This document shows positions 26,601 to 35,258 of a DNA stretch of 64,000 nucleotides, piece by piece. The first letter of the stretch is position 1. Each line of letters starts with the position of its first letter. The DNA lies in assembly GCF_033095985.1 (NCBI RefSeq), contig NZ_AP026802.1, positions 1,798,001-1,862,000 of the forward strand, read 5' to 3'. The notes below the pieces were generated by a model. It was not told the DNA's origin, made no database searches, and saw only the letters and a list, made by a program, of their open reading frames with translations. Source of the DNA: Xylocopilactobacillus apicola. Its GTDB lineage: Bacteria > Bacillota > Bacilli > Lactobacillales > Lactobacillaceae. The translations under genes were made by a program, and so were the position numbers.

Positions 26601-28092
26601 CATTTTCTTGCTTTTCTAAGAAAGTTGTAGTGCCACGAGTGACAATAGCAATTTTATCTTTTGCATTGTCATCAAAATCTTCCGGGTTGCCAATTCCTGG
26701 TAACCCATCTTTGCCGTTTTTAGCAACGTAAAAACCATGACCTGAAACTGAAGCAAAACTAGCAACTGTTGATAACTGACCTGAAATTTCTTTTCCTAAA
26801 ACGTCCTTACCTGAAGAATCAACAATTTTCGCCGTATTTTTCATTTGGCTACTGTTCTCTGATGAAGCTACAGTAATCGCATCTGCTGATACTCCTGGAG
26901 CATTCACTGTATCTGAATCATCTGCTTGATAAAAAGGGACATCTGTTCCGTTGGCAGAATTAGACATACCTTCATTACCTGCTGCAACAACCGGAATCAC
27001 TCCTTGCTTAGCAGCATTGGCTAAAGCAATTTGTTCAGGATCTTTAGAATCAACGTCTCCAGCAGTTGAACCTAGCGACAAATTAATTACATCGGCACCC
27101 AGCTTAACTGAATCTTCAATTGCACTGATTATATCGTCATCTGAGGCTGTATTTGAAGAATTGCTGAACACTTTCATATTTAACAGCTGCGCCTCAGGAG
27201 CAATCCCTTGTGCGTCTTTGCTTGCATTGCCATCATTACCGTTAGCCGCCGCAATTCCAGCAACATGCATTCCGTGCATGGTTGTTCCCGTATCCCACAC
27301 AGTTTCACTAGTCCCATCAGCGTAATTATAAGCAAAAGGAATTTTATCAGAACAGGCCTTGCCATATCCCAAAGTTTTAGCCATATTATTACCTTTGGTG
27401 GACGTAATTTTTTCTTTGCTCGGATCGGTTAACCGGAGATCCTTGTGAGTTGAATCAATTCCGGTATCAATAATCGAAATTACCATTCCTTCACCTTTTA
27501 AATGGTTATTCGACCAGACTTTTTGCACATTTGCTAAATCATTAGCAGTTGCATCTGTTGGACGATATTGATGCGAAACTGTCACTTTTTTAACTCCAGG
27601 AAGATTCTTGATCTTAGGAATTTGATTTGGTTTTGCGGTAATCGAAAAACCATTAAAAAGATATCCGTATGCATGTTTGACCTTGTTTCCGGTAATTTCT
27701 TCAACTTGATCTTTAATGTCAGTTTGTCCGTCAATAACATTATTGGCCGCCTGATCAATTTGATCTGCAGCTTCAGTGGTACCTGGATTAACATCAATTT
27801 GATTAACTGCTGGTTTATCGTCTAACTCAACAATAACTTTAACAGATTGACAGCTTAAATCCGAAAAATTTAACTTGCTTACATCGACACCACGAGTAGA
27901 AAGTTGAGCCTTAACCGCCTGGTAATACTCATTTGTCGCCCATGATTTGTAATCATTAGAGTTAGATCGTAACTGTTTTTCCATCGAGGTCTTATTTCCA
28001 GTTTGATTTTGTTGCGCCAAAACTCCTTGAGTTTGTGCAACTGGCGCAAACAGCAACAAAAAAGAACCAAGTAATTTAATAGTTTTACTCAT
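23647..28092 (-). CDS. Cell-envelope subtilisin-like serine protease (S8, PrtP-like)
   Basis: 1481 residues. Signal peptide (about 1-27), I9-type propeptide (about 80-180), then the S8 domain with Asp 209 (IIDTGID), His 273 (MHGMHVAG), oxyanion Asn in VVAAGNEG and Ser in GTSMATP (about 650). A PA-type insert (about 430-580) lies within the catalytic domain. A Fn3-like domain follows (about 690-830), then FlgD-like/Ig-like beta domains to the end. Like lactocepins it should cleave proteins to peptides outside the cell. It has no LPxTG, SLH or WxL ending, so it is either released or held by an unrecognised means. AAGGAGG precedes the ATG. Confidence 0.88.
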   Translation of the reverse strand: MSKTIKLLGSFLLLFAPVAQTQGVLAQQNQTGNKTSMEKQLRSNSNDYKSWATNEYYQAVKAQLSTRGVDVSKLNFSDLSCQSVKVIVELDDKPAVNQIDVNPGTTEAADQIDQAANNVIDGQTDIKDQVEEITGNKVKHAYGYLFNGFSITAKPNQIPKIKNLPGVKKVTVSHQYRPTDATANDLANVQKVWSNNHLKGEGMVISIIDTGIDSTHKDLRLTDPSKEKITSTKGNNMAKTLGYGKACSDKIPFAYNYADGTSETVWDTGTTMHGMHVAGIAAANGNDGNASKDAQGIAPEAQLLNMKVFSNSSNTASDDDIISAIEDSVKLGADVINLSLGSTAGDVDSKDPEQIALANAAKQGVIPVVAAGNEGMSNSANGTDVPFYQADDSDTVNAPGVSADAITVASSENSSQMKNTAKIVDSSGKDVLGKEISGQLSTVASFASVSGHGFYVAKNGKDGLPGIGNPEDFDDNAKDKIAIVTRGTTTFLEKQENAKAWGAVGIVIIDNNPNDSQLNFSWDETFPSLGVTTNDGKALVKAVNAAPQATYTISIGKQKVASLNGGKMSSFTSWGPTNDLSFKPDITAPGGQILSLANKNSYKTMSGTSMATPFIAGATAILAESLKKEGLNLSKDQLTKFAKTSLMNTAKPMLDVSSQGNLVSPRQQGSGLIQLDKAVDNRVSATTPTGDSSFALKEIGQNVDMTVTLTNRGDREVKYTFNDHGGPWTSNDQLNRKVNEMRISKASLTTDSNTVVVPAHGTKNVVVHLTLPMDFPNQKFVEGYIGFDSESSPNLVIPYLGFHGKWGQSPIIDQPSWSQDSIFGGGYFKDSDGNILGSNLPRSIRKEQNSAPDFSSDPSRILKHIKPETVAISPNNDGNQDYAYPTYYLLKNGRNPSFEIVDSNNKVIKIIDQETNIRKSFYDAKSGAFTTSTHEGLAWDGKVWDEKQGKNVKVADGNYKYRLTVNPTTPNSLIQTQDLPIKVDTVEPKLTNIQLQRDSNGLYLSVDLSDSNSGIQNMGVMNTTINGVPQNYNLYDDSGKKVSLNPLKVRLVPEQVASLTSGKNQIEVGVLDNAGNYGYTKKLMPVPGLSAQGLVTYNLQNGQRISTATPYVDAKNSMMTINGWYNRDIYINGKLGKIDPNNIFSVKVPIPSDGIFRFSTDPNGKNIIRTVKTVIAMKTRPIYINDSGKTVNTDKSSYEVKGTVDPGITKVTIKGGKKDVIINANDLFFDRSFVRKLDLHYGVNKLTITTTDIDGNVSEPVTITVNSSYDDDPSDQVTFNDEDLEKVGDTKVITTKTKGFNTENGMYTISGKLKRPVGALKIAGEAVKYDPKNLTFKKTIQLPTNGYKSIWVYVVDKNGKTLVDGSIRFKVDTNLPTISFNDSKNWRQDEQGNYQVTTLRNPYVISGTANDNYSGFKVFANNSVVSVTPAFGLYNQSTGFPVNFSVSANLKPGLNRYQISVIDSSGNIVSHNLNITYQGLK

Positions 28093-28147
28093 TCATTTCC
28101 TCCTTGCTAAAAAATAGGTTTTAAATTTCCCCCTCACCCTAGTTACG

Positions 28148-28176
28148 AAAAAAGCCACTACTAACTGGGTAGTGAC
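28148..28176 (-). terminator. Terminator hairpin inside the leader of the S8 protease gene
   Basis: GTCACTAC (28176-28169) pairs with GTAGTGGC (28161-28154, one G-T pair) and six T follow, 56 bases before the protease start. The preceding gene on this strand has its own terminator at 28490, so this one lies in the protease leader and may be conditional. Another inverted repeat (TGAAATCAA / TTGATTTCA, 28220-28250 region) lies just upstream. The remaining part of 28180-28485 is very A+T-rich and holds no gene I can support. Confidence 0.65.
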
Positions 28177-28489
28177 TTACAACTGTTCAAATTCATAGAA
28201 ACTTTTTAGGAGAGTTACTACTGAAATCAATCTAGGTGTCTTGATTTCAACAATATTTACTATATAGAAAAAGTGTGAATAAAGTATGAACAAAAATCAA
28301 ATTTTTATTTTGCGACAAAATACGCACAAAAAAATTATAGTAGATATAATTGCTCATTAGAGGCCTATTATATATATTTTATAATTCTTTTTTCAGTTTT
28401 TTTAATACAATCAAACATTTTATTTTATAATATTTTTGGCATCATCGTGATACAACCTTTAAAACTCCTAATTTTGTGTTCAGTGAAAG

Positions 28490-28524
28490 AAAAAGCCAGC
28501 TAGATCAATTAAGATCTGGCTGGC
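28490..28524 (-). terminator. Terminator of the EIIC gene
   Basis: 12-bp stem (28524-28513 with 28506-28495, one G-T pair), 6-base loop, then TTTTT on the minus strand. Close relative of the hairpin at 23578-23612. Confidence 0.87.
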
Positions 28525-28537
28525 AGAAGTTTTTACA

Positions 28538-29893
28538 TTATTTTGTTTCAGTTGTAACGTCTTTTTCTTTTTTAAGCAACGCGTTATCATAGCGCTTGAT
28601 AAAAGGATACCAAACTACAAAGGAAACTAGGGTGCAGACAACCGCTGCTACCGCACCTTTCCAGCTAGTAGTAGCAATTAAGCCTCCTAAGCCAATTGGG
28701 GTTGGCCACGGTTGCTGGATGATAATCTTTGGTACCAAATTCGTAGAAATTGCTAGATAAGCCACTAAACCTGAGGCCATTGGCGCAAAAACAAATGGAA
28801 CAAATAAATCAACATTATACACAATTGGCAATCCAAAAATTAGCGGTTCATTAATATTAAAGATCGCTGGAATAATTTCCAGTTTACCAATTTCTTTTAA
28901 CTGGGTTGAGCGTGCTCTTGTTGCTAACCAGATCGAAACTCCCAACGTCGCGCCAGATCCACCAAGAATAACCATCGCATTCATTGGATCGCCCGCAAAG
29001 AAGTTATGAGCGCCTTTAACGTTATCAGCCATATTAGCTAACAAAATCGGAGTCGTAAATGAATTGATAATCGTCGCTCCGTGAATTCCGAACCACCAAA
29101 GGAAGTGGATCAAGAAAACAATGATCATAAAGCCCCACCATGTGTTAGTAATCTTGCTTACAAACGAGAATGGAATATATAGAACTTTAAATAAATCCGT
29201 CCCTAAAAGGATAAAGATCAAACTCATTAAGAACACAACGACCGCCACACAAACTCCAGGGATCAATGCACTAAATGAATTTGAAACTCCTGCTGGAACT
29301 GATTCTGGCATTTTGATTTGCCAATTATGCTTCACGGTAAAGCGATATACTTGCACTGTAATCCAGCCCACAACTAATCCGGTAAAAATCCCGACCGATG
29401 CTAATCTGGCAACTCCACCAGCAGAAACAGCATACCCACCAACAACAATATTGGCATCTTTTAAAGATTGTTCTAATTGAATTGAACCATTTTTCCAAAA
29501 CATTTGCGGTACATTAATGAAAAATGCCATCAAAAACATCCACAAAGCATTCAAAGGATTAAGATTCAACTGTTCTTCAGTGGCATAAATTTTAGTATAA
29601 GAATACGTAAAAGTTCCCGAAAAAATAATTGCTAAAATCCCCATCGTTGAATTGTAAACAACTTGATATAAATTAGAAAATCTTCCTAAAGTATCGGCAT
29701 AAAAATCCGCAAATCCTGGATTTGGAAAAGCCTGTGGTAAAACCGTTAAAATCAAAAAAATTGCCCCGATGATTGTAAACGGTATAACGCTGTATCCAGC
29801 ATCCATTATTGCTCTGACAAATCGCGAAGATGCAAACTTTCCAGCAACTTTAGTGATATTGTCTTTTAACGCCCCTTTTTGGGTTGTATCCAT
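28538..29893 (-). CDS. celB: PTS lactose/cellobiose-type EIIC permease
   Basis: 451 residues from ATG 29893 after GGAGG; a GTG-like frame start 5 codons upstream is not needed. About ten membrane helices; family signatures FWWFGIHGATIINSF and IFNINEPLIFGLPIVYN. Takes up beta-glucosides such as cellobiose as 6-phosphates. No EIIA or EIIB gene is adjacent, so they must come from elsewhere in the genome. The GH4 (35259) and GH1 (45042) phospho-glycosidases in the window are plausible downstream enzymes. Confidence 0.88.
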   Translation of the reverse strand: MDTTQKGALKDNITKVAGKFASSRFVRAIMDAGYSVIPFTIIGAIFLILTVLPQAFPNPGFADFYADTLGRFSNLYQVVYNSTMGILAIIFSGTFTYSYTKIYATEEQLNLNPLNALWMFLMAFFINVPQMFWKNGSIQLEQSLKDANIVVGGYAVSAGGVARLASVGIFTGLVVGWITVQVYRFTVKHNWQIKMPESVPAGVSNSFSALIPGVCVAVVVFLMSLIFILLGTDLFKVLYIPFSFVSKITNTWWGFMIIVFLIHFLWWFGIHGATIINSFTTPILLANMADNVKGAHNFFAGDPMNAMVILGGSGATLGVSIWLATRARSTQLKEIGKLEIIPAIFNINEPLIFGLPIVYNVDLFVPFVFAPMASGLVAYLAISTNLVPKIIIQQPWPTPIGLGGLIATTSWKGAVAAVVCTLVSFVVWYPFIKRYDNALLKKEKDVTTETK

Positions 29894-29925
29894 AACATTC
29901 CTCCACACATTTAATTACTCTTAGC

Positions 29926-29954
29926 ATTATAAGTTAAAGTCAAACTATGATCAA
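29926..29954 (-). promoter_or_regulatory. Promoter of the EIIC gene
   Basis: Minus strand TTGATC (29954-29949), 17-base spacer, TATAAT (29931-29926), 33 bases ahead of the start codon. Confidence 0.75.
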
Positions 29955-30056
29955 TATTTTTTTATCTCTTAAGAATACAACATTTATACACGTTTTTTGA
30001 AGAATTGCAATATCCAATTCGCAGAAAAAAGGTATTCCTTTTTTCAAGGATCGTGG

Positions 30057-30098
30057 TATGATATTAAATGTTATAAGTTTATCACATAATGTGATAAA
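30057..30098 (+). promoter_or_regulatory. Promoter and palindromic operator of the MerR-ABC operon
   Basis: Extended -10 TGGTATGAT with hexamer 30057-30062. A perfect inverted repeat, TTTATCACA and TGTGATAAA around TAA (30078-30098), lies just downstream of the expected transcription start. The place suits a blocking repressor better than classical MerR activation, which works between -35 and -10. Confidence 0.6.
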
Positions 30099-30143
30099 GA
30101 ACTCTGATTACATAATAACAATTTACTTAAAAAGGAGGAGAGC

Positions 30144-30590
30144 ATGGATAACCTAGTCAAAGTGATCAAGCAACTTGATCTTTCTATTGGCATTGGTGAA
30201 GCAAGTCGCATCACAGGAGCCAGTGGAGCCCAATTAAGATATTGGGAAAAAAAAGGCTTAGTTCATCCAATCCAAAGAATTGATGGCGGTAATAAGCGTT
30301 ACGATCTTAACACTTTGATGCGCATAATTTTAATCAAGTACTACATCGACAACGGGTTTACATTATCGAAAGCCAGTGAAATTATCAGATCTCGCTGCGA
30401 TGATGGAACTATCATTAGAACATTTATCATGCAACGTTTAAATGACATTCAAAATGACGGTGAAATGGTCAAACTTCATTTTGGTGAAATAGATAATGAC
30501 CCTGGATATCAGATGGTCGTCGAGGTGCAAGACGAAAATGTCAGATTACTTAGACAAAAAAATAAAGCTTCTAAGGAGGAAAAAGTGTGA
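30144..30590 (+). CDS. MerR family transcriptional regulator
   Basis: 148 residues. N-terminal MerR HTH (GIGEASRITGASGAQLRYWEKKGLV) with the following NKRYDLNTLMRI, then a short helical dimerisation part and a C-terminal region with no metal-binding cysteines. GGAGGAG precedes the ATG. It overlaps the first exporter gene by four bases (GTGA), so it most likely controls that exporter in response to a drug or toxic compound. Confidence 0.85.
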   Translation: MDNLVKVIKQLDLSIGIGEASRITGASGAQLRYWEKKGLVHPIQRIDGGNKRYDLNTLMRIILIKYYIDNGFTLSKASEIIRSRCDDGTIIRTFIMQRLNDIQNDGEMVKLHFGEIDNDPGYQMVVEVQDENVRLLRQKNKASKEEKV

Positions 30591-32320
30591 TCAAGCTTTC
30601 AAAATCAAGAGTAAAAAACGTGTTGGTTTTTTTATCAATTGTTTTCATGATCGTTCAAGTTGTAACGACTCTGATGCTACCAAATTATACTTCAGATATG
30701 ATCAATAACGGGATTGCCAAAAACAATACCGGATATATTGTCCAAGCAGGGATGAAAATGTTAGGTGTAACTGTTATTTTTATTCTTGCTGCCATCGGCA
30801 ATGTTTATTGTGCAGCCCAAGTATCCCAAGGATTTGGTAAAGAGTTAAGGAGTGACATCTATTCTAAAGTTTTAAATATGTCGCGTGGAGAATTCGATAA
30901 GGTCGGAACTGCTTCTCTTATCACTCGGACGACTAACGACGTCAACCAGATTCAAAACGTGACGATGATGGCATTAAGAATGATGATTCAATCGCCAATT
31001 ATGTTAATTGGCGCAAGTGTTATGGCTTATCGCAAAGAAGCTAAACTTACTTCGGTGTTCTTAGTTGCCATTCCAGTTTTAATAGTTTTTGTTGGCTTAA
31101 TTTTATATTTCGCAACCCCTCTTTTTAAATCTCTTCAGAAAAAAACTGACCGAATTAATTTAATTTTTCGAGAAGGATTAACTGGCGTGCGAGTAATTAG
31201 AGCTTTTCGCCAAGACGATTTTGAACAAAATCGATTTGACGAAGCTAACAAAGACTATACTAATACAGCTCGCAAAGTGTTTTCATTGGTATCTTTAATG
31301 TTTCCAGTGATGACCCTTGTTATGAGTGGTACTAACATCGGGATCACCTGGCAGGCGTCTCATTTAATAGGTAACATTGAGATGCAAATGGGTAATTTGG
31401 TTGCTTTTATTACTTACGCAATGCAAATTCTGATGAGCTTCATGATGCTTTCCATGGTTTTCTTTTTGGTTCCTCGTGCTCAAGCTTCAGCTGCCAGAAT
31501 CAATGAAATATTGGATTCTAAATCAGAATTGAAAGAGACATCTTCACCAACTGAAATTCCAACAGAAATTATGGATTTATCTCTCGAATTTAAAAATGTT
31601 GATTTCTTCTATGGCAAGGCAAAAGTTCCTGCGCTAAGTGGCGTTAATTTAACTATGAATCAGGGACAAACCCTTGCAATTATTGGAGGAACGGGCTCTG
31701 GTAAATCGACGATGATTAATCTCATTCCGCGGATTTACGATGCAACTCACGGATCAGTCAAAATCAATGGCATTGACGTTAAGGATACCAATATTGACGC
31801 TTTGCAAGATCATGTGTCTTTAGTTCCCCAAAAATCAGTGCTTTTTAAAGGAACAGTACGTAGTAATTTGCTTTTTGGAGACGAAAGTGCAACCGATGAA
31901 CAGCTTTGGCACGCCTTAGAGGTTGCCCAAGCAAGCGATTTTGTCAAAGAACTTCCTGGCCAGCTTGACGGAGTCGTAGAACAAGGTGGCGACAATTTCT
32001 CTGGTGGACAAAAGCAACGGCTTGCAATCGCGCGGGCCCTCGTTAAATCGGCTGACATTTATATTTTTGATGACTCTTTCTCGGCGCTTGATTTCAAGAC
32101 AGATGCACTTTTGCGCCAAGCTCTTAAAGATGACGAGCGGATCAAGAACAAAATTGTCGTGATCGTCGGTCAGCGAGTTTCAACTGTAGCTAGTGCAGAT
32201 CAAATTGTTGTCCTTGACGATGGTAAGATGGTCGGCCTTGGAACCCATCAAGAATTGAAGAAAAATAATGAAGTATATCAAGATATTGTTAATTCACAGA
32301 TTAAGGAGGGTGACCAATAA
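30587..32320 (+). CDS. ABC exporter half-transporter, first subunit
   Basis: 577 residues, GTG start overlapping the MerR stop. Six membrane helices (ABC_membrane, about 10-300), then an ATPase domain with Walker A GGTGSGKST, signature FSGGQKQRLAIA and Walker B IYIFDDSFSALD. The residue after Walker B is Asp rather than the catalytic Glu, so this is the degenerate half-site usual in heterodimeric exporters such as LmrCD/BmrCD. Its partner follows at once. Confidence 0.9.
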   Translation: MIKLSKSRVKNVLVFLSIVFMIVQVVTTLMLPNYTSDMINNGIAKNNTGYIVQAGMKMLGVTVIFILAAIGNVYCAAQVSQGFGKELRSDIYSKVLNMSRGEFDKVGTASLITRTTNDVNQIQNVTMMALRMMIQSPIMLIGASVMAYRKEAKLTSVFLVAIPVLIVFVGLILYFATPLFKSLQKKTDRINLIFREGLTGVRVIRAFRQDDFEQNRFDEANKDYTNTARKVFSLVSLMFPVMTLVMSGTNIGITWQASHLIGNIEMQMGNLVAFITYAMQILMSFMMLSMVFFLVPRAQASAARINEILDSKSELKETSSPTEIPTEIMDLSLEFKNVDFFYGKAKVPALSGVNLTMNQGQTLAIIGGTGSGKSTMINLIPRIYDATHGSVKINGIDVKDTNIDALQDHVSLVPQKSVLFKGTVRSNLLFGDESATDEQLWHALEVAQASDFVKELPGQLDGVVEQGGDNFSGGQKQRLAIARALVKSADIYIFDDSFSALDFKTDALLRQALKDDERIKNKIVVIVGQRVSTVASADQIVVLDDGKMVGLGTHQELKKNNEVYQDIVNSQIKEGDQ

Positions 32321-34188
32321 TGAGCGAAGTTCACAGAACTAAAGCGCCAACTTCCGGGGGACCAGGACAGATTGCGGTTGCAACTTCTAAACCGCAAAAT
32401 TTCTGGGGCACCCTCTTACGATTAGGATCTTATCTTAAGAAATATACAATCGCCGTGGTAATTGTGGTAATTCTTGCAATCGGATCCCAAATATTCCAAG
32501 TCCAAACTCCGAAAGTTTTGGGAAAAGCTACTACTGAAATCTTTAAAGGTTTCATGGTCGGAATCCAAATGAAAAAAAACGGCCTTCATATTACCCACTA
32601 TCCAATTAATTTTGACAAAATTAAAGAGATCCTATTTACGGTCATTCTCTTGTATTTAATTGCTGCGCTATTTAGTTTCCTCCAGCAGTTCATTATGACC
32701 CAAGTCATTCAAAGTGCTGTCTACAATTTACGTAAAGAGCTTAAAGCAAAAATGAAAATAGTTCCAATTAGCTATTATGACACGCATTCAAATGGAGATA
32801 TTTTATCACGTGCAGTTAACGACATGGATAATATCGCTGGCACGCTCCAACAGAATTTAACTCAGCTGATCACAAGCATTACCATGTTTTTAGGAACACT
32901 TTGGATGATGTTAACAATCAGCTGGCAACTGACCTTGATTGCTCTTATCACTATTCCTTTAAGTTTAGTAGTCGTTGGACTAGTTGCTCCGCGCTCACAA
33001 AAGCATTTTATCCAGCAGCAAAAGAGCTTAGGTCTTTTAAACAATCAGATTGAAGAAAATTATGCAGGTCAACTGATCGACAAAAGTTTTAACCAAGAAG
33101 ATAAAGCAATTAAACCATTTAATGAAGAAAACGAAAAACTTTATCAATCTTCTTGGAAAGCACAGATGATTTCTGGACTAATTATGCCATTAATGAATTT
33201 CGTTTCTAACCTTGGTTACGTCTTCGTTGCAATCTATGGCGGAATTCAAGTTACTAAGGGAAAAATTACTCTCGGTAACGTTCAGGCTTTCCTGCAATAC
33301 ACTCAACAATTCTCGCAACCGATCACCCAGCTAGCTAATATTACCAACTCAATTCAAACCGCTGTTGCTTCAGCTGAACGGGTCTTTGAGGTCTTAGATG
33401 AACCAGACATGAAAGATACTAAGGTTGATGTTTCGGATCAACAAACTGATAACAAAATCGAAATGGATCACGTAGTCTTTGAATACGAAGAAAATGTTCC
33501 ACTTCTAAAAGATTATTCGCTATCGGTTAAACCAGGAGAAATGATTGCCATCGTTGGACCAACTGGCGCTGGAAAAACTACAATCATCAACCTATTAGAA
33601 CGCTTCTATGACATTCAAGGCGGCTCAATTCGCCTTGACGGAAAAGATACTCGAAATATTACCCGTGAAGAACTCCGCTCACATTTTGCGATGGTTTTAC
33701 AAGATACATGGCTATTTAATGGAACAGTTTGGGATAATCTTAAATACGGAAATGAAAATGCAACTGATGATGAGATCATTGCTGCCGCGAAAGCTGCCCA
33801 CGTCGACGATTTTGTACGTCAACTCCCTGACGAATATCAAACAGTCTTAGACGAATCGGCTTCTAACATTTCCCAAGGACAAAAGCAATTGCTCACAATT
33901 GCCCGCGCTTTTGTCGCTAATCCTGAAATTTTAATTCTAGATGAGGCAACTAGTTCCGTTGATACGAGAACCGAAATTCACATCCAACATGCGATGGGCC
34001 GCCTGCTTCAAAATCGGACCAGCTTTGTCGTTGCTCACCGGCTTTCAACAATTAGAGACGCCGATAAGATTATCGTCATGAATCACGGATCGATCATCGA
34101 AACTGGCAACCATCATGAATTGATTGAAAAAAATGGGTTCTACGCCGATCTTTATAACAGTCAGTTTGCTGGAAACGTTAGTTTATAA
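32320..34188 (+). CDS. ABC exporter half-transporter, second subunit
   Basis: 622 residues. TAATG overlap with the preceding gene. A membrane domain (about 40-345) with an extra loop near residues 80-105 is followed by an ATPase domain: Walker A GPTGAGKTT, signature ISQGQKQLLTIA (Ser-Gln in place of the usual SGG) and Walker B ILILDEATSS with the catalytic Glu. Together with the 577-residue subunit it should form a heterodimeric multidrug or peptide exporter. Confidence 0.9.
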   Translation: MSEVHRTKAPTSGGPGQIAVATSKPQNFWGTLLRLGSYLKKYTIAVVIVVILAIGSQIFQVQTPKVLGKATTEIFKGFMVGIQMKKNGLHITHYPINFDKIKEILFTVILLYLIAALFSFLQQFIMTQVIQSAVYNLRKELKAKMKIVPISYYDTHSNGDILSRAVNDMDNIAGTLQQNLTQLITSITMFLGTLWMMLTISWQLTLIALITIPLSLVVVGLVAPRSQKHFIQQQKSLGLLNNQIEENYAGQLIDKSFNQEDKAIKPFNEENEKLYQSSWKAQMISGLIMPLMNFVSNLGYVFVAIYGGIQVTKGKITLGNVQAFLQYTQQFSQPITQLANITNSIQTAVASAERVFEVLDEPDMKDTKVDVSDQQTDNKIEMDHVVFEYEENVPLLKDYSLSVKPGEMIAIVGPTGAGKTTIINLLERFYDIQGGSIRLDGKDTRNITREELRSHFAMVLQDTWLFNGTVWDNLKYGNENATDDEIIAAAKAAHVDDFVRQLPDEYQTVLDESASNISQGQKQLLTIARAFVANPEILILDEATSSVDTRTEIHIQHAMGRLLQNRTSFVVAHRLSTIRDADKIIVMNHGSIIETGNHHELIEKNGFYADLYNSQFAGNVSL

Positions 34189-34193
34189 CAATT

Positions 34194-34218
34194 AATCCCC
34201 CTTAGTGGGGATTTTTTC
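34194..34218 (+). terminator. Terminator of the ABC exporter operon
   Basis: AATCCCC (34194-34200) pairs with GGGGATT around CTTAGT, followed by TTTTT. The lacI-type gene begins 30 bases later. Confidence 0.9.
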
Positions 34219-34247
34219 GTTATAATTGGAGTTAGGAGGTGTTCAAC

Positions 34248-35207
34248 ATTACAACGATTTATGACATTGCTAAAAAAACTGGTTTCTCTAAATCAACTAT
34301 TTCGCGCGTCACTAGCGGAAATGGTTATGTTAGCTCTGAAAAACGACAAATAATTCTTAATGCGATGCAAGAGCTTAACTACACTCCAAATCAGGTTGCC
34401 AAAAATCTTCGAAATTGTAAAACGCAAACCATTGGTTTCCTATCTGCTGATTACTTCCCTTTGATGGGAGAATTTATCAATATTTTTAACAGCATGGCCG
34501 CAAGTTATAACTACAACACGACTGTGTTTTTCACTAAAAATGCCAAAAACGAACAAAAAATTCTAGAATCGCTCGCTAATCATCTTCTAGATGCAGCGTT
34601 TATTTTAACGAGAATTAACGAATGGGATTTAATCAATTCCTACACCCAATTTGCTCCAATTGCCACCTGGCAACGCGTCAAGAATACCAATATTTATTCA
34701 AACTATGTTGACCACTATCCTATTTATTTCAAAATTTTAGAGAAGCTTTACAACAAAGGATTTGAACGCGTGGGGCATGTTTTCTCATTAGAGCGAAACG
34801 AAAACACTAAAGCCCGCATCCAAGCGATCAAGGACTTTTCGCTGCAACATCAAGCAAGTGACCACAGTTATCAACTTTTTTATGGACAGCAATCTCATGC
34901 TGGTCAAGACGTCGCCCAAAAATGGCTTGCCCAGAAAAATCGTCCAACTGCGATGATCTTTTACTCTGATTATGTTGCCGCCCAATTTATTAGCGCTTTA
35001 AGACTCAACCAAGTTAAAGTGCCCGAGGACTGTTTTGTGATCGGTAGTGATGATAGCGAAATCGCAAGATTAATGAACATCCCCACCGTTGATTTTTGTT
35101 TTCGCAGCCAAGCAAAAAACGGATTCATTTACCTCTATAACCAACTTAACCAGAAAAATTTACCTTTTGTGCCGCAAGTTCCTAAGTTTATTTACCAAAA
35201 AATTTAG
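34248..35207 (+). CDS. LacI family regulator
   Basis: 319 residues. HTH (TTIYDIAKKTGFSKSTISRV) then a periplasmic-binding-like sensor domain, shorter than the usual 330-340. The GTG at 34239 overlaps the ribosome site AGGAGG (34234-34239) and cannot work with it. An ATT at 34248 is eight bases after that site and gives the expected N-terminus (M)TTIYDIA, so I place the start there. It probably controls the GH4 gene directly downstream. Confidence 0.82.
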   Translation: MTTIYDIAKKTGFSKSTISRVTSGNGYVSSEKRQIILNAMQELNYTPNQVAKNLRNCKTQTIGFLSADYFPLMGEFINIFNSMAASYNYNTTVFFTKNAKNEQKILESLANHLLDAAFILTRINEWDLINSYTQFAPIATWQRVKNTNIYSNYVDHYPIYFKILEKLYNKGFERVGHVFSLERNENTKARIQAIKDFSLQHQASDHSYQLFYGQQSHAGQDVAQKWLAQKNRPTAMIFYSDYVAAQFISALRLNQVKVPEDCFVIGSDDSEIARLMNIPTVDFCFRSQAKNGFIYLYNQLNQKNLPFVPQVPKFIYQKI

Positions 35208-35234
35208 CTTGACCTGGGATCAATCCCACAAGCT
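35206..35234. promoter_or_regulatory. Compound inverted repeat between lacI-type gene and GH4 gene
   Basis: AGCTTG (35206-35211) pairs with CAAGCT (35229-35234), and inside it TGGGAT (35215-35220) pairs with ATCCCA (35223-35228). There is no T run, so it may be an operator for the LacI protein or a processing hairpin rather than a terminator. Confidence 0.45.
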
Positions 35235-35258
35235 ATTCTTAATTCGGAGGTAATATAG

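Noticed and set aside
26951-27325. Plus-strand 124-codon frame within the S8 protease gene
   Set aside because: Antisense shadow of a real, conserved coding sequence; no ribosome site.
28180-28200. Eleven-codon leader peptide overlapping the S8 leader terminator
   Set aside because: No ribosome site ahead of its ATG, so a translation-based attenuation mechanism is not supported.
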